Below, in pieces: positions 8,740-15,987 of a DNA stretch of 64,000 nucleotides. The notes under the pieces are model-generated. The model worked only from the letters and a program-made list of their open reading frames with translations. It made no database searches and had not been told where the DNA came from. Origin of the DNA: JALYOC01 sp036675345 (GTDB taxonomy: Bacteria; Myxococcota; Myxococcia; Myxococcales; Myxococcaceae). The translations under genes were made by a program, and so were the position numbers. The stretch lies in assembly GCA_036675345.1 (NCBI GenBank), contig JAKFFE010000017.1, forward strand, positions 496,001 to 560,000, read 5' to 3'. How positions within the stretch are numbered: the first letter of the stretch is position 1; each line of letters begins with the position of its first letter.

Positions 8740-9627
8740 TCAGCGTTCCTGGGCCAGCTGCCGGGCGAAGAACTCCGAGTGCCGGGCCAGGGTGGCCAGG
8801 TACCCGCGCACATCCTCGCGGTCGGTGGCCGGAAGCCGGGCAAAGGGGATCACATCCGGATCGGGGACGTACCGGAAGGTGAGGTTCACCCGGCGGGTCT
8901 GGAAGTCGCTGACGTGCTGCAGCGAGAAGCGCTGGCCGCCCCGGTGATCCACCCGCTGCACCCGGTGGAAGAGGTGCTGCTTGAAGCGCTGGCCACCGAA
9001 GATCTGCAGCGACCCGTCGTCCAGCCACTGCTGGCTGACCACCGCGTCCCGCTGACCGGGGCGGGAGCTGGACACGAACTGGAACAGCGCCCGCTCGCCC
9101 AGGGAGACCGAGGCCACCGGTCCGGGTTCGAAGTCCTTGTGTTCTCCCACCCGGGCGGAGTCCACCCACTTGTCCCCTTCCCGGCGGTCGCCGTAGAGGT
9201 TCACCAGGCAGGTGTTCAGGTGCCAGTCGCGAGGAAGATCTGGTCCCTGGAACATGGCCCGGGTCAGCCGTTCGATCTCCGCCACCCAACGCGCCATCAC
9301 CGGGGGAAAGGGTTCGGCCTCCACGCAGCGGTTCTTCACCCCTTTGGGCGGGTGGTAGTAGCCCAGGCAGGCGAACTGCCAGTTCCCCAGCCAGTACACC
9401 GGCCGCAGCAGCCGCCGCTGGGACTGGCCCGGGGGCGGCGGATGGTGGGGGGAGAAGCGCTCCTCCCACAGCGGGTGGATCTCCCCCAGCCACCGCAGGA
9501 ACTCGGCGCGATCCGGGGGGGTGACGAACCGGGCGTCGTAGTGCTGCCCTTCCGCGTCGCGCTGCGCCCGGGCGTCGGCGCGGATCCGCAGCATCGCCCG
9601 GGAGACGGGACGGCCGGGGGATCTCAC
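8740..9627 (-). CDS. AlkB-like Fe(II)/2-oxoglutarate-dependent dioxygenase
   Basis: Members of this family use Fe(II) and 2-oxoglutarate to hydroxylate substrates; AlkB itself removes alkyl groups from DNA or RNA bases. In this 295-residue protein the iron-binding HxD is His163-Lys-Asp165 within GEHKDFEPGPVASVSLG. The distal His is most likely His221 in RFKQHLFHRVQRV, and the 2-oxoglutarate Arg lies in RRVNLTFR (Arg246/Arg252). The upstream block WHLNTCLVNLYGD matches the substrate-side AlkB strand. The GTG start at 9627 has no clear ribosome site; an ATG 11 codons later is an alternative. Whether it repairs DNA or modifies RNA or protein cannot be decided. Confidence 0.85.
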   Translation of the reverse strand: MRSPGRPVSRAMLRIRADARAQRDAEGQHYDARFVTPPDRAEFLRWLGEIHPLWEERFSPHHPPPPGQSQRRLLRPVYWLGNWQFACLGYYHPPKGVKNRCVEAEPFPPVMARWVAEIERLTRAMFQGPDLPRDWHLNTCLVNLYGDRREGDKWVDSARVGEHKDFEPGPVASVSLGERALFQFVSSSRPGQRDAVVSQQWLDDGSLQIFGGQRFKQHLFHRVQRVDHRGGQRFSLQHVSDFQTRRVNLTFRYVPDPDVIPFARLPATDREDVRGYLATLARHSEFFARQLAQER

Positions 9628-9726
9628 TGCGGAAGACTCGCGGGGAGGAGGGAGGGCGGCATGCGAGAAGGGCTCATCGCAGGAGATCGCCCTTTGGACA
9701 ATCTCCCGCGAGGAGTGGAGGGGCGG

Positions 9727-10122
9727 CTAGCGGTGATGCTTCCCCATGCGGCCCATGCGCATCTGCTCATGACCCGCCTTGAACTCGTCGATGCTCAGCT
9801 GACCATCGTTGTTCTTGTCCAGGGACTTGAAGCGCTCCTGAAGCTTGGCCGCCTTGAGGTTGGCGCGCTCCTGGTCGTCCAGGTTGCCGTCCTTGTTGGT
9901 GTCGTACTGGGCCACCCGCTGCTTGTGCTGCGCGGCGCGATCCGCCTTGAACGCCGCCTTCTCCGCGTCGTCCAGCTTGCCGTCCTTGTTGGTGTCGTAC
10001 TTGGCCTTGAACTCCTCGCTCATGCCCTTGCCATGGCCGTAGCCTTCCCCGGCGAACGCCACCGCACCGAACAGCATGCTCGAGCCCACCACCGCGATGC
10101 CCAGCTTCTTGAATGCCTTCAT
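9727..10122 (-). CDS. Exported EF-hand calcium-binding protein
   Basis: A 131-residue secreted protein with an N-terminal signal peptide (MKAFKKLGIAVVGSSMLFGAVAFA). It has three EF-hand calcium loops: DTNKDGKLDDAE, DTNKDGNLDDQE and DKNNDGQLSIDE. The first two are near-identical and 33 residues apart. The His/Met-rich tail (HEQMRMGRMGKHHR) could bind other metals. The ATG at 10122 has GGAGG eight bases upstream; an earlier start five codons back lacks such a site. It probably acts as a periplasmic calcium sensor or buffer. The gap 10123-10290 holds its leader and nothing else I can support. Confidence 0.88.
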   Translation of the reverse strand: MKAFKKLGIAVVGSSMLFGAVAFAGEGYGHGKGMSEEFKAKYDTNKDGKLDDAEKAAFKADRAAQHKQRVAQYDTNKDGNLDDQERANLKAAKLQERFKSLDKNNDGQLSIDEFKAGHEQMRMGRMGKHHR

Positions 10123-10290
10123 GGTCGGAACCTCCACTTCGGGTTGATGGAGGGTCTCAAAGCAAGGCGCCTGCCATCTTCAATGGCTCAAGATTGCTGA
10201 CGAATCCAACTTCCAGCAACCGGGGCCGATGCGGGTTCCGCAGAGGCCGGATGCGGGAAACGCCAGCTTGCCGCCCAGCAGGCAGGCGTC

Positions 10291-11211
10291 CTATCCGCGC
10301 GGCTTGCCGATGGTGAAGCTGAGCGAGACGGTGGGGCTTTCGCCCTCGAAGGTCTTGAACGGCCACTTCTGCAGCTCGCGCAGCAGGCAGTCGGCCAGCG
10401 CCCCCTGCTTGAAGGAGGGGTTGTCGATCCACAGCTTGGTCACCCTGCCCCCGTTGCCGATCACGAACTCCATCGGGATGCGGGCGGCGAAGCCGGGATT
10501 GCGGGACGCCTCCTCGCGGAAGCAGACGAACAGCTTCTTCTGGTTGGAGGCCACCACCGCGTTGATCGCATCCTGATCGAACATCGCGGTCTGCATCCCA
10601 TCCGCGTCCTCGGTCACGCTGCCGGAGGGCTTGGCGGCGGACCCGGCGGCACCGGCCGGAGGACGGCTGGCGGAGGTGCTGCCCGGGCGGGCGGTCCCAC
10701 CGGGGCTGGAGGTGGGGTTGGGCTTGCGGGGCCCGTCGTAGGCCAGCAGCTCCTCCTGGTTCCGGGGCTGGGCGCGGGCCAGGGTGATCTTGGGCGGTTC
10801 GATCTGGATCCCTTGCGCGAACTCGTCGTCGTCCTTGAACGGGTTGTGGACCGCCAGGTACCGGGCCACCACCGCCGCTCCGGCGGCCACCAGGATCGCC
10901 ACCGCGGCCACCGCGCCGATCAGCACTGCCCGCTTCCTGTTGGCCTTGGACTGTTCCTGCCGGGCGGTGGCCTCCACCCGCAGCTTGGCCTCCGCCTTGG
11001 CCAGGTGGACCTTGAAGAAGTCGGTCTCCGCCACCGGGCGGAAGCGGTGCTCGCCCATCGGGGAGATCTGGCTGCGGCCGTTCAGATCGCCGGAGTACAG
11101 CTTCTCCACCACTTGATAGGCGTGGACCGGACCGAGGACCAGCTCTCCGTCCTTGAACAGCCAGTCGCCACCACTGCTGAGATCCATCCCGAGGTTTTGG
11201 CGCGCTGACAT
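10291..11211 (-). CDS. GYF domain / AgmX-PglI C-terminal domain membrane protein
   Basis: A 306-residue protein with three parts. The N-terminal GYF_2-type domain (residues ~15-68, WLFKDGELVLGPVHAYQVV) is a predicted cytosolic peptide-binding module. A single membrane helix follows at ~93-116 (VLIGAVAAVAILVAAGAAVV). After a Pro/Ser/Gly linker comes the periplasmic C-terminal domain (~215-306), with CFREEASRNPG, IPMEFVIGNGGRV, CLLRELQKWPF and SFTIG. That last domain is the AgmX/PglI C-terminal domain known from Myxococcus gliding proteins; it resembles a TonB-like energised link. The zinc finger of GltJ/AgmX is absent, so this is a shorter relative. It likely senses or couples inner-membrane events to the envelope. 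There is no Shine-Dalgarno; a TACAAT box lies just before the start. Confidence 0.8.
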   Translation of the reverse strand: MSARQNLGMDLSSGGDWLFKDGELVLGPVHAYQVVEKLYSGDLNGRSQISPMGEHRFRPVAETDFFKVHLAKAEAKLRVEATARQEQSKANRKRAVLIGAVAAVAILVAAGAAVVARYLAVHNPFKDDDEFAQGIQIEPPKITLARAQPRNQEELLAYDGPRKPNPTSSPGGTARPGSTSASRPPAGAAGSAAKPSGSVTEDADGMQTAMFDQDAINAVVASNQKKLFVCFREEASRNPGFAARIPMEFVIGNGGRVTKLWIDNPSFKQGALADCLLRELQKWPFKTFEGESPTVSLSFTIGKPRG

Positions 11212-11223
11212 GTCAGGCCGCGT

Positions 11224-11251
11224 ATTGTAGCGGTCGCCTCCCGCACCGCAA
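11224..11251 (-). promoter_or_regulatory. Promoter of the GYF/AgmX-type gene, probably leaderless
   Basis: On the minus strand, TTGCGG (11246-11251), a 16-bp spacer and TACAAT (11224-11229) are followed by only 12 bases before the ATG at 11211. A transcript from this promoter would have a leader of about five bases and no ribosome site. Confidence 0.5.
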
Positions 11252-11269
11252 CGGACCCGAAAGGATGCA

Positions 11270-12100
11270 GTGAAGACGTCTCCGGTCGCGCTGTGGCTCT
11301 GGTACCAGGGAGACCTCTTCCGGGGCTACCAGCGGCAGCTGGAGGGTCCCACCGTCCAGCAGGTGCTGGAGGAGGCGCTGATCGCCGGAGGGTACCAGGC
11401 CACCCCCGCCCCTTCCGGGCGCACCGACCGCGGGGTCCACGCCCGCATGCAGGTGGTCAGCTTCCGTCCCAAGGGGGGCGGCCATCCGGAGGACCTCCGC
11501 CGGCTGCTGGAGGCCAGCCTCCCTCCCGGGGTGGGCGTGGCCGCGGCCACCCTGGCCCATCCCTCCTTCCACGCCCAGTGGAGCGCCAACGCCAAGGAGT
11601 ACCGCTACCGGCTGCTGCTGGGCCCGGACCTCCGCCCGGAGTGGGAGCCGTTCGCCTGGCGGCCTCGGACCCATCCCCGGCTGGAGGGGTGTGAACCGAC
11701 CCCGGAGCGGATCGCCGCGGTGCTGGGGCGGATCGTGGGGACCCGGGACTTCATCGCCTTCCACGAGAAGAGCAGCGTGCAGAAGCCGCGAACGCTGGCC
11801 CGCGCGCAGCTGGTCCCGCTGGGGGGCGGCCTCTACGAGGCGATCCTGCAGGGGGAGGGCTTCGCCCGCTACCAGGTGCGCTACCTGGTGGGCAGCGCGG
11901 TGGCGGTGGCGGCGGGGGCGCTGGGGGAGAACGACTTCGTCCAGGCGCTGGAGCGGGGAGTGGCGATCCCCGGGCTCAAGGCGCCGGGCCACGGGTTGAT
12001 CTTGTGGGAGGTGGGCTATCCACCCGAGGTGGATCCCTTCGCTGCCCTGCGGGCCGGAGGGACGATGCTGCCGTCCCGGCCCCCCTTCACTGCCGGGTGA
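11270..12100 (+). CDS. truA: tRNA pseudouridine(38-40) synthase TruA
   Basis: TruA isomerises uridines 38-40 in the anticodon stem of many tRNAs. The catalytic motif SGRTDRGVHA contains Asp53. LRRLLEASLPPGVGV, FHAQWSANAKEYRYRLL and the C-terminal block FARYQVRYLVGSAVAVAAG match the two-lobed TruA fold at the normal length (276 aa). The start is GTG with AAAGGA four bases upstream. It is divergent from the GYF gene and convergent with the small ribbon-helix-helix gene, whose stop is three bases away. Confidence 0.95.
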   Translation: MKTSPVALWLWYQGDLFRGYQRQLEGPTVQQVLEEALIAGGYQATPAPSGRTDRGVHARMQVVSFRPKGGGHPEDLRRLLEASLPPGVGVAAATLAHPSFHAQWSANAKEYRYRLLLGPDLRPEWEPFAWRPRTHPRLEGCEPTPERIAAVLGRIVGTRDFIAFHEKSSVQKPRTLARAQLVPLGGGLYEAILQGEGFARYQVRYLVGSAVAVAAGALGENDFVQALERGVAIPGLKAPGHGLILWEVGYPPEVDPFAALRAGGTMLPSRPPFTAG

Positions 12101-12103
12101 CGA

Positions 12104-12268
12104 CTACTCGTGCAGCTGGTCGTCGTACTTCTCCAGCAGGTCGGTGATCGCCTCGCGCAGGTACTCGCTCTGGCGGATCCGCGAGGTGCGGGAGAGTTCC
12201 TTGAGCGAGTCCAGGCGATCCCGGTTCAGACGGAAGACGATGGAGGTGAGGCGGGCGTCGTCGTTCAT
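12104..12268 (-). CDS. Small ribbon-helix-helix (CopG/MetJ-type) DNA-binding protein, 54 aa
   Basis: A 54-residue frame starting MNDDARLTSIVFRLNRDRLD. It shows the ribbon-helix-helix pattern: a short beta strand (LTSIVFRL), a first helix (RDRLDSLKELSRTS) and a second helix (RQSEYLREAITDLLEKY). Such proteins bind DNA as dimers through the paired strands and usually repress their own promoter or act as antitoxins. No toxin-like gene is adjacent; the next upstream gene is larE. The ATG at 12268 has AGGAG nine bases upstream. An inverted repeat overlaps this ribosome site. Confidence 0.85.
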   Translation of the reverse strand: MNDDARLTSIVFRLNRDRLDSLKELSRTSRIRQSEYLREAITDLLEKYDDQLHE

Positions 12269-12280
12269 GTGCGTTTTCTC

Positions 12281-12314
12281 CTACAGGGGCTTACAGACTC
12301 TCACGCCCCTGTAG
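12281..12314 (-). promoter_or_regulatory. Inverted repeat in the leader of the ribbon-helix-helix gene
   Basis: CTACAGGGGC (12281-12290) and GCCCCTGTAG (12305-12314) form a perfect 10-bp inverted repeat with a 14-nt loop. It lies between the larE stop and the small regulator gene. The arm nearest the regulator runs directly into its AGGAG. It could be the larE terminator, an operator for the regulator, or an RNA hairpin masking the ribosome site. Confidence 0.55.
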
Positions 12315-12330
12315 CGGATCAAGAAAACGG

Positions 12331-13200
12331 CTACTGCACCACCGGCAGGGACAGCGCCTTGTGGGCCAGCCCGTCGTTCATCCGGCCGCTGCGGAAGGGT
12401 TCCAGGTCCACCGCCACGAACTTGAAGCCCTGGGCCTTGAGGGAGGCGTCCACCTCGCGGCGGAGCGCAGGCTCCAGGATCCGGGCGTACTCCTCGGAGG
12501 AGATCTCCAGCCGGGCGATCTCCCCGTGGTAGCGCACCCGGAAGCTCTTGAAGCCCAGCCGGCGCAGCTCGGACTCGGCCCGGCCCAGCTGCAGCAGCCG
12601 GTCGCTGGTCACCGAGGTGCCGTAGGGGATCCGGGAGGCCAGGCACGCCATCTGCGGCTTGTTCCAGGTGGGCAGCCCCAGCCGGTGGGACCAGGCCCGG
12701 ATCTCGTCCTTGGTCAGCCCGGCCACCGCCAGCGGAGAGACGATCTGGTGCTCTTCGGCGGCCTGACGGCCCGGGCGGTGATCCTTGAAGTCGTCGGCGT
12801 TGAAGCCATCGAAGATCACCGCCACCCCCAGCTCCGCCCGCTTCTGCCCACAGAGGCTGTACAGCTCGGTCTTGCAGAAGTAGCAGCGGTTCTGCGGGTT
12901 GGCTGCGTACTGCGGGTTGGCGATCTCCTCCGAGGAGACGGTGACCAGGGTCACCCCCAGCGATCCGCTCAGGGCGCGGGCCTCGGTCTGCTCCTCCGGG
13001 GCCATGGAGGCGGAGATCGCGGTGAGGGCGATGGCGCGGGCGCCCAGCTCGTCGGCGGCGATCTTCAGCACCAGGGTGGAGTCCACCCCGGCGGAGAAGG
13101 CCACCAGCGCGCTCGGGTAGCCGCGCACCAGCTGGCGCATCCGCTCCAGCTTGGGGGCGGAGGACTCGCAAAGGGAGACGATCCGTTCAGGGCTCAGCAT
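12331..13200 (-). CDS. larE: LarE-type ATP-dependent sulfur transferase (PP-loop)
   Basis: LarE activates the nickel-pincer cofactor precursor by adenylation and inserts sulfur into it. The PP-loop SAGVDSTLVL starts at residue 36. The family blocks NRCYFCKTELY (Cys106, Cys109) and KPQMACLASRIPYG (Cys186) are both present. Three such cysteines are found in LarE enzymes that bind an iron-sulfur cluster instead of sacrificing one Cys, so this is likely the cluster type (family knowledge plus inference). The protein is 289 residues, the normal size. The ATG at 13200 has AGG seven bases upstream. larB, larC and a lactate racemase are not in the window, so the target may lie elsewhere. A terminator separates it from cysC. 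Confidence 0.85.
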   Translation of the reverse strand: MLSPERIVSLCESSAPKLERMRQLVRGYPSALVAFSAGVDSTLVLKIAADELGARAIALTAISASMAPEEQTEARALSGSLGVTLVTVSSEEIANPQYAANPQNRCYFCKTELYSLCGQKRAELGVAVIFDGFNADDFKDHRPGRQAAEEHQIVSPLAVAGLTKDEIRAWSHRLGLPTWNKPQMACLASRIPYGTSVTSDRLLQLGRAESELRRLGFKSFRVRYHGEIARLEISSEEYARILEPALRREVDASLKAQGFKFVAVDLEPFRSGRMNDGLAHKALSLPVVQ

Positions 13201-13211
13201 GCGGATACCTT

Positions 13212-13262
13212 GCTCAAAAAGAAAACGGGCGACCCACCGGGACCTCCGGAGGCCGCCCGTTG
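13212..13262 (-). terminator. Intrinsic terminator after cysC
   Basis: On the minus strand, AACGGGCG (13254-13261) pairs with CGCCCGTT (13224-13231) around an inner CCTCCGGAGG palindrome. The stem is followed by TTCTTTTTG. It has a strong stem and a T tract, so cysC and larE are likely separate transcripts. Confidence 0.8.
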
Positions 13263-13289
13263 TTGTTACGCCCGGAGGCGGGAGATTGC

Positions 13290-14000
13290 CTACTTCTTCT
13301 TCCCGGCCTTCTTGGGGGCGGGCTTCTGGGCCCGAGCAGTCCGGGCGGCCGGGCGGGCCGCGGGGGCCGCCTTCTTGGCCGGGGGCGCCGCCACCTCGCG
13401 GCGCGCGCCCTTCTTGGGCAGCGGCTGGGCCTTCATCTTCTTGCCGGTGATCACCTTCAGCTCGTCGGTGGTCATGTAGCCCAGGTCCAGCAGCGCCTGG
13501 AACACCTTGCGGGCGCCCTCCTCCACCGGCTCGTGGTCGGAGTGGATGGTGACCTCCGGCGAGTTGGGCGGCTCGTAGGGTTCGGTGATCCCGATGAAGT
13601 TGGGGATCTCGCCGGCCAGGGCCTTCTTGTACTTGCCGGTGGAGTCCCGCTCGATCAGCTTGTCGGTGGGGCAGTCCACGTAGACCTCCACGTACCTGCC
13701 GATCGCCCGGCGGTTCTCCTCGCGGCTGGCCTTGTACGGGCTGACCGCGGCCGCCAGCACCGCCACGTTGTTGCGCGAGAGCAGGCTGGCCACGAAGCCC
13801 AGTCGCTTCACGGTGAGGACCCGGTCCTCCTTGGCGTCGCCAATGCCCTTCCACAGCTCGTTGGCGACGTCCGCCTCATCCAGAATCTCGACGTTCCGAT
13901 TCACCTGCCGAAGACGTGCGGCGATGTAGTTCGCGATCGTCGTCTTACCCGTGCCGGACATACCGGTCAGCCAAACGGTGAAGCCGTTTTGCGAGGCCAT
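13290..14000 (-). CDS. cysC: CysC-like adenylylsulfate kinase with Lys/Ala-rich tail
   Basis: CysC phosphorylates adenosine 5'-phosphosulfate to PAPS in sulfate activation. The P-loop GMSGTGKT is at 13-20, and VYVDCPTDKLIERDSTGKYK and GITEPYEPPNSPEV match the substrate lid. However, the usual LDGDNxR substrate motif reads LDEADVANELW here, so the conserved Arg and first Asp are changed. Either the pocket is altered or this is a myxobacterial subfamily with another substrate. Residues ~196-236 are a low-complexity Lys/Ala/Pro/Arg tail, unusual for CysC, that could bind nucleic acid or a partner. The start at 14000 has GGAG; the TTG four codons earlier is part of that ribosome site. A consensus-like promoter lies upstream. 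Confidence 0.85.
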   Translation of the reverse strand: MASQNGFTVWLTGMSGTGKTTIANYIAARLRQVNRNVEILDEADVANELWKGIGDAKEDRVLTVKRLGFVASLLSRNNVAVLAAAVSPYKASREENRRAIGRYVEVYVDCPTDKLIERDSTGKYKKALAGEIPNFIGITEPYEPPNSPEVTIHSDHEPVEEGARKVFQALLDLGYMTTDELKVITGKKMKAQPLPKKGARREVAAPPAKKAAPAARPAARTARAQKPAPKKAGKKK

Positions 14001-14072
14001 TCGTTCTCCCAAATTACTGATTTGACTGGAGGTTTTCCGTCAGATGCCGGAAACGCGTCAAAAGGACGGCCC

Positions 14073-14101
14073 CTTATAGACGAATCCCGCATCCTTGACA
14101 A
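14073..14101 (-). promoter_or_regulatory. Sigma-70-type promoter of cysC
   Basis: On the minus strand, TTGTCA (14096-14101), a 17-bp spacer and TATAAG (14073-14078). It lies about 70 bases upstream of the cysC start, giving a leader of about 65 nt. It is the best consensus match in the window. Confidence 0.6.
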
Positions 14102-14147
14102 ACCAGGGATGACGTGTCCTGCGGGAATCCCCAATCCGGGGGTGTTT

Positions 14148-14531
14148 TCAGGCGACCCGGGCGCTGAGCAGCCGGATCAATTCGCGGTAGTTCCAGGGCT
14201 TGGGGACAATCGCCTGGATCAGCCCGGTGTGCAGCGCCTCCGGGAGCTCCGGCGCGGTGGGATCGGCGGTCAGGAGCACGATCGGCCCGTGGAAACCGCT
14301 CTGGCGCAGCTCCCGGGCAAAGGCCACCCCGCTGCGCTCGGGCATCGCGTAGTCGGTGAGCACGATGTCGTAGGGGACCTCGCGCATCGCCACCACCGCC
14401 GCGTCCGGACCATTGGCCGCATCGACCCGGAAGGCGCGCTCCAACTGCCGCAGCAGTGCGTGGCGGACCAGCGAGTCATCCTCCACGACGAGGAGGCGCT
14501 TGGCGAGGGTGGGGGCGGACGGGGAGTTCAT
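14148..14531 (-). CDS. Stand-alone response-regulator receiver domain
   Basis: A 127-residue CheY-like receiver with no output domain. The acidic pair is in LLVVEDDSLVRHALL, the phospho-acceptor Asp in DIVLTDYAMPE, the conserved Thr in IVLLTAD and the Lys in AIVPKPW. It would be phosphorylated by a histidine kinase and signal through protein contact. No kinase gene is adjacent; the neighbours are cysC downstream and the JAMM operon upstream on the same strand, 85 bases away. The ATG at 14531 lacks a clear ribosome site. Confidence 0.85.
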   Translation of the reverse strand: MNSPSAPTLAKRLLVVEDDSLVRHALLRQLERAFRVDAANGPDAAVVAMREVPYDIVLTDYAMPERSGVAFARELRQSGFHGPIVLLTADPTAPELPEALHTGLIQAIVPKPWNYRELIRLLSARVA

Positions 14532-14616
14532 CAACGGAGCCGAGCAGCGCTAGAAAATCACGCGCCCTTCGTAACCCACAATCCGGCGACAGAAGTTTCG
14601 CTGTGTCCGGCAAACT

Positions 14617-15033
14617 TCAACGAAGCGGTAGCACGCCCTCCTCCTCGGTCACCCACCGGTGGTGGGACCAGCGGTGGACGGCGAAGCGCCGCGCCCGGCC
14701 CGCCTCCACCGCGAAGACCACCTGGAGGACCCCCGGAAAGAGCAGGATCCCCTCCGGCGCGGCGGCGAGACGGTCCTGGGCGGAGAGCGCGGCGCTCCCC
14801 TCGGGGTGGGAGTGGAAGATGGCGCCCAGCCGATGTCCGGCGCGCCGCAGCGCCCCCAGCAGCTCCCCCGGAGCCAGCTCGAAGTGGCGGAGGGGGGTGG
14901 GCGAGACGTTGGCCACCGGCAGCACTACCGGTCCGTCCGGGCCCTGGAGGATCAGCCCGCAGCCTTCCTGGGGATAGACCGCCTCCACCGCCCGGGCCGC
15001 GGCGCGCAGCACCTCCTCCGGGATCGGGGTCAT
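14617..15033 (-). CDS. JAMM/MPN+ metallopeptidase (M67, Mec-like)
   Basis: A 138-residue zinc peptidase of the JAMM family. The signature is complete: Glu23 (PQEGCGLIL), then HSHPEGSAALSAQD with His74, His76, Ser84 and Asp87. In actinobacteria the homologue Mec+ releases cysteine from the CysO-cysteine adduct; other JAMM enzymes process ubiquitin-like tails. Here it is the last gene of an operon with a CysO-like carrier, an E1-like enzyme, a TusA protein and a degenerate E1, so the same role is likely. Its ATG overlaps the preceding stop (ATGA at 15030-15033), showing translational coupling. A longer frame upstream exists, but the coupled start gives the natural N-terminus. Confidence 0.9.
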   Translation of the reverse strand: MTPIPEEVLRAAARAVEAVYPQEGCGLILQGPDGPVVLPVANVSPTPLRHFELAPGELLGALRRAGHRLGAIFHSHPEGSAALSAQDRLAAAPEGILLFPGVLQVVFAVEAGRARRFAVHRWSHHRWVTEEEGVLPLR

Positions 15034-15710
15034 CCGCAGCGGGAGCAACGGGTGGCGACCCGGGCCCCGATCCGGCCTTCGGGGGAGATCGTCCACTCCC
15101 CTTCGGTCGGGGTCAGCCCCAGCGCCAGCCGCTGCAGCACCAGCGCCGCCAGGGCGCCGGCGGCGGTGGCCTGGGCCCCAGGCACCGGCTGCAGACGGGC
15201 GCAGGCCTCCTCCAGGCAGGTGCGGCAGCCGTGGGCGGGGGCCAGGAGCACCACCGCCCCCTCCTCCCCGGCGCCCAGCCGCAGCAGGGCCTGGCGGCCG
15301 GCGATGCCGCCTTCGCTCTCGCCTTCGGGCTCGGACTCGGACTCGGACTCGGGCTCGGGCTCGGACTCAGCCTCGCGCGCGAACGGCGCCTCGGAGAGGA
15401 TCGCCCCCCTCGGTCCCGGTGAAAGTGCGTCGGGGTTGAGCTCCGCCAGCGCCTGGCGCCATTGAGGCCCGGTGGAGGTGCCCGGCTCCGGGGCGCCGAA
15501 GAGGAACCCGGGTTGGGCGGGGCCGCCGCGGTCGGGAACGATCTCCACCCCGCTGCCTCCCGACGCCAGGTAGGCGATGGCCACCGCCGCCGCCGCCCCC
15601 TGCCCGTCCCAGCCCACCCGCAGTTGAAGCAGCCGTTCCTGGCCGGCGCCGCCCACCGCGCGCAGCAGGATCTGCCGCGAGTACCGAAGGATCTGGGCCT
15701 CCGCCAGCAC
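15030..15710 (-). CDS. Degenerate ThiF/MoeB (E1-like) protein, likely partner subunit
   Basis: This 226-residue protein keeps the ends of an E1-like fold but not its catalytic centre. The N-terminus ILRYSRQILLRAVGGAGQER is the RYxRQ segment of MoeB/ThiF. The ATP loop expected next (GxGGxG) is replaced by VGWDGQGAAAAV. The C-terminal zinc-type pairs are retained as CRTC (162-165) and CSRC (222-225). An acidic Glu/Ser/Pro insert occupies ~112-134. In the MoeB dimer the RYxRQ arginine reaches into the other subunit's ATP site. The neighbouring catalytic E1 lacks that segment, so this protein may supply it in a heterodimer (inference). It overlaps the JAMM gene by 4 bp and lies 4 bp after the carrier gene. 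Confidence 0.75.
   Translation of the reverse strand: MLAEAQILRYSRQILLRAVGGAGQERLLQLRVGWDGQGAAAAVAIAYLASGGSGVEIVPDRGGPAQPGFLFGAPEPGTSTGPQWRQALAELNPDALSPGPRGAILSEAPFAREAESEPEPESESESEPEGESEGGIAGRQALLRLGAGEEGAVVLLAPAHGCRTCLEEACARLQPVPGAQATAAGALAALVLQRLALGLTPTEGEWTISPEGRIGARVATRCSRCG
15325..15366 (-). repeat. Six-base microsatellite coding a Glu/Ser run
   Basis: Seven consecutive units of TCGGAC/TCGGGC within the degenerate E1 gene encode alternating Ser-Glu and Pro-Glu. The repeat is in frame, so unit gain or loss would change length without a frameshift. Confidence 0.8.
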
Positions 15711-15714
15711 GCCC

Positions 15715-15987
15715 CTACCCTCCCGCCATCGCCGGGATCAGGGTCAGCGTGTCCCGATCCTTGAGCGGCGAGTCCAGCGAGCGCAGGAAGCGGATGTCCT
15801 CGTCGTTGAGGAACACGTTCACATAGCGGCGGATGGCGCCCTGATCGTCCAACAGCCGCGGCCTCAACCCCGGGTGGACGGCGATCAGCGCGTCCAGCGC
15901 GGCGCGAACCGAGGCCGCGGCCACCGCCACCTCCGCCTGGCCGCCGGTCTCGGCGCGCAGGCTGCTGGGGATCCGGATGGTGATCAT
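15715..15987 (-). CDS. CysO/MoaD/ThiS-type ubiquitin-like sulfur carrier
   Basis: A 90-residue beta-grasp protein ending in the diagnostic Gly-Gly (LTLIPAMAGG). The block RRYVNVFLNDEDIRFL and the start ITIRIPSSLRAETGG resemble CysO, the carrier used for cysteine synthesis from O-phosphoserine in actinobacteria, more than MoaD or ThiS. The C-terminal glycine would be adenylated by the E1 encoded upstream and converted to a thiocarboxylate. Its ATG overlaps the TusA stop (ATGA). A CysM-type cysteine synthase is not in the window. Confidence 0.9.
   Translation of the reverse strand: MITIRIPSSLRAETGGQAEVAVAAASVRAALDALIAVHPGLRPRLLDDQGAIRRYVNVFLNDEDIRFLRSLDSPLKDRDTLTLIPAMAGG

Noticed and set aside
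9679..9708. GGAGAT/ATCTCC hairpin as terminator of the EF-hand gene
   Set aside because: Only six base pairs with no T tract; too weak to list.
13201..13854. Fusion of larE with an upstream frame reaching into cysC
   Set aside because: The upstream part is a shadow of cysC and crosses a strong terminator; larE has its own start and ribosome site at 13200.
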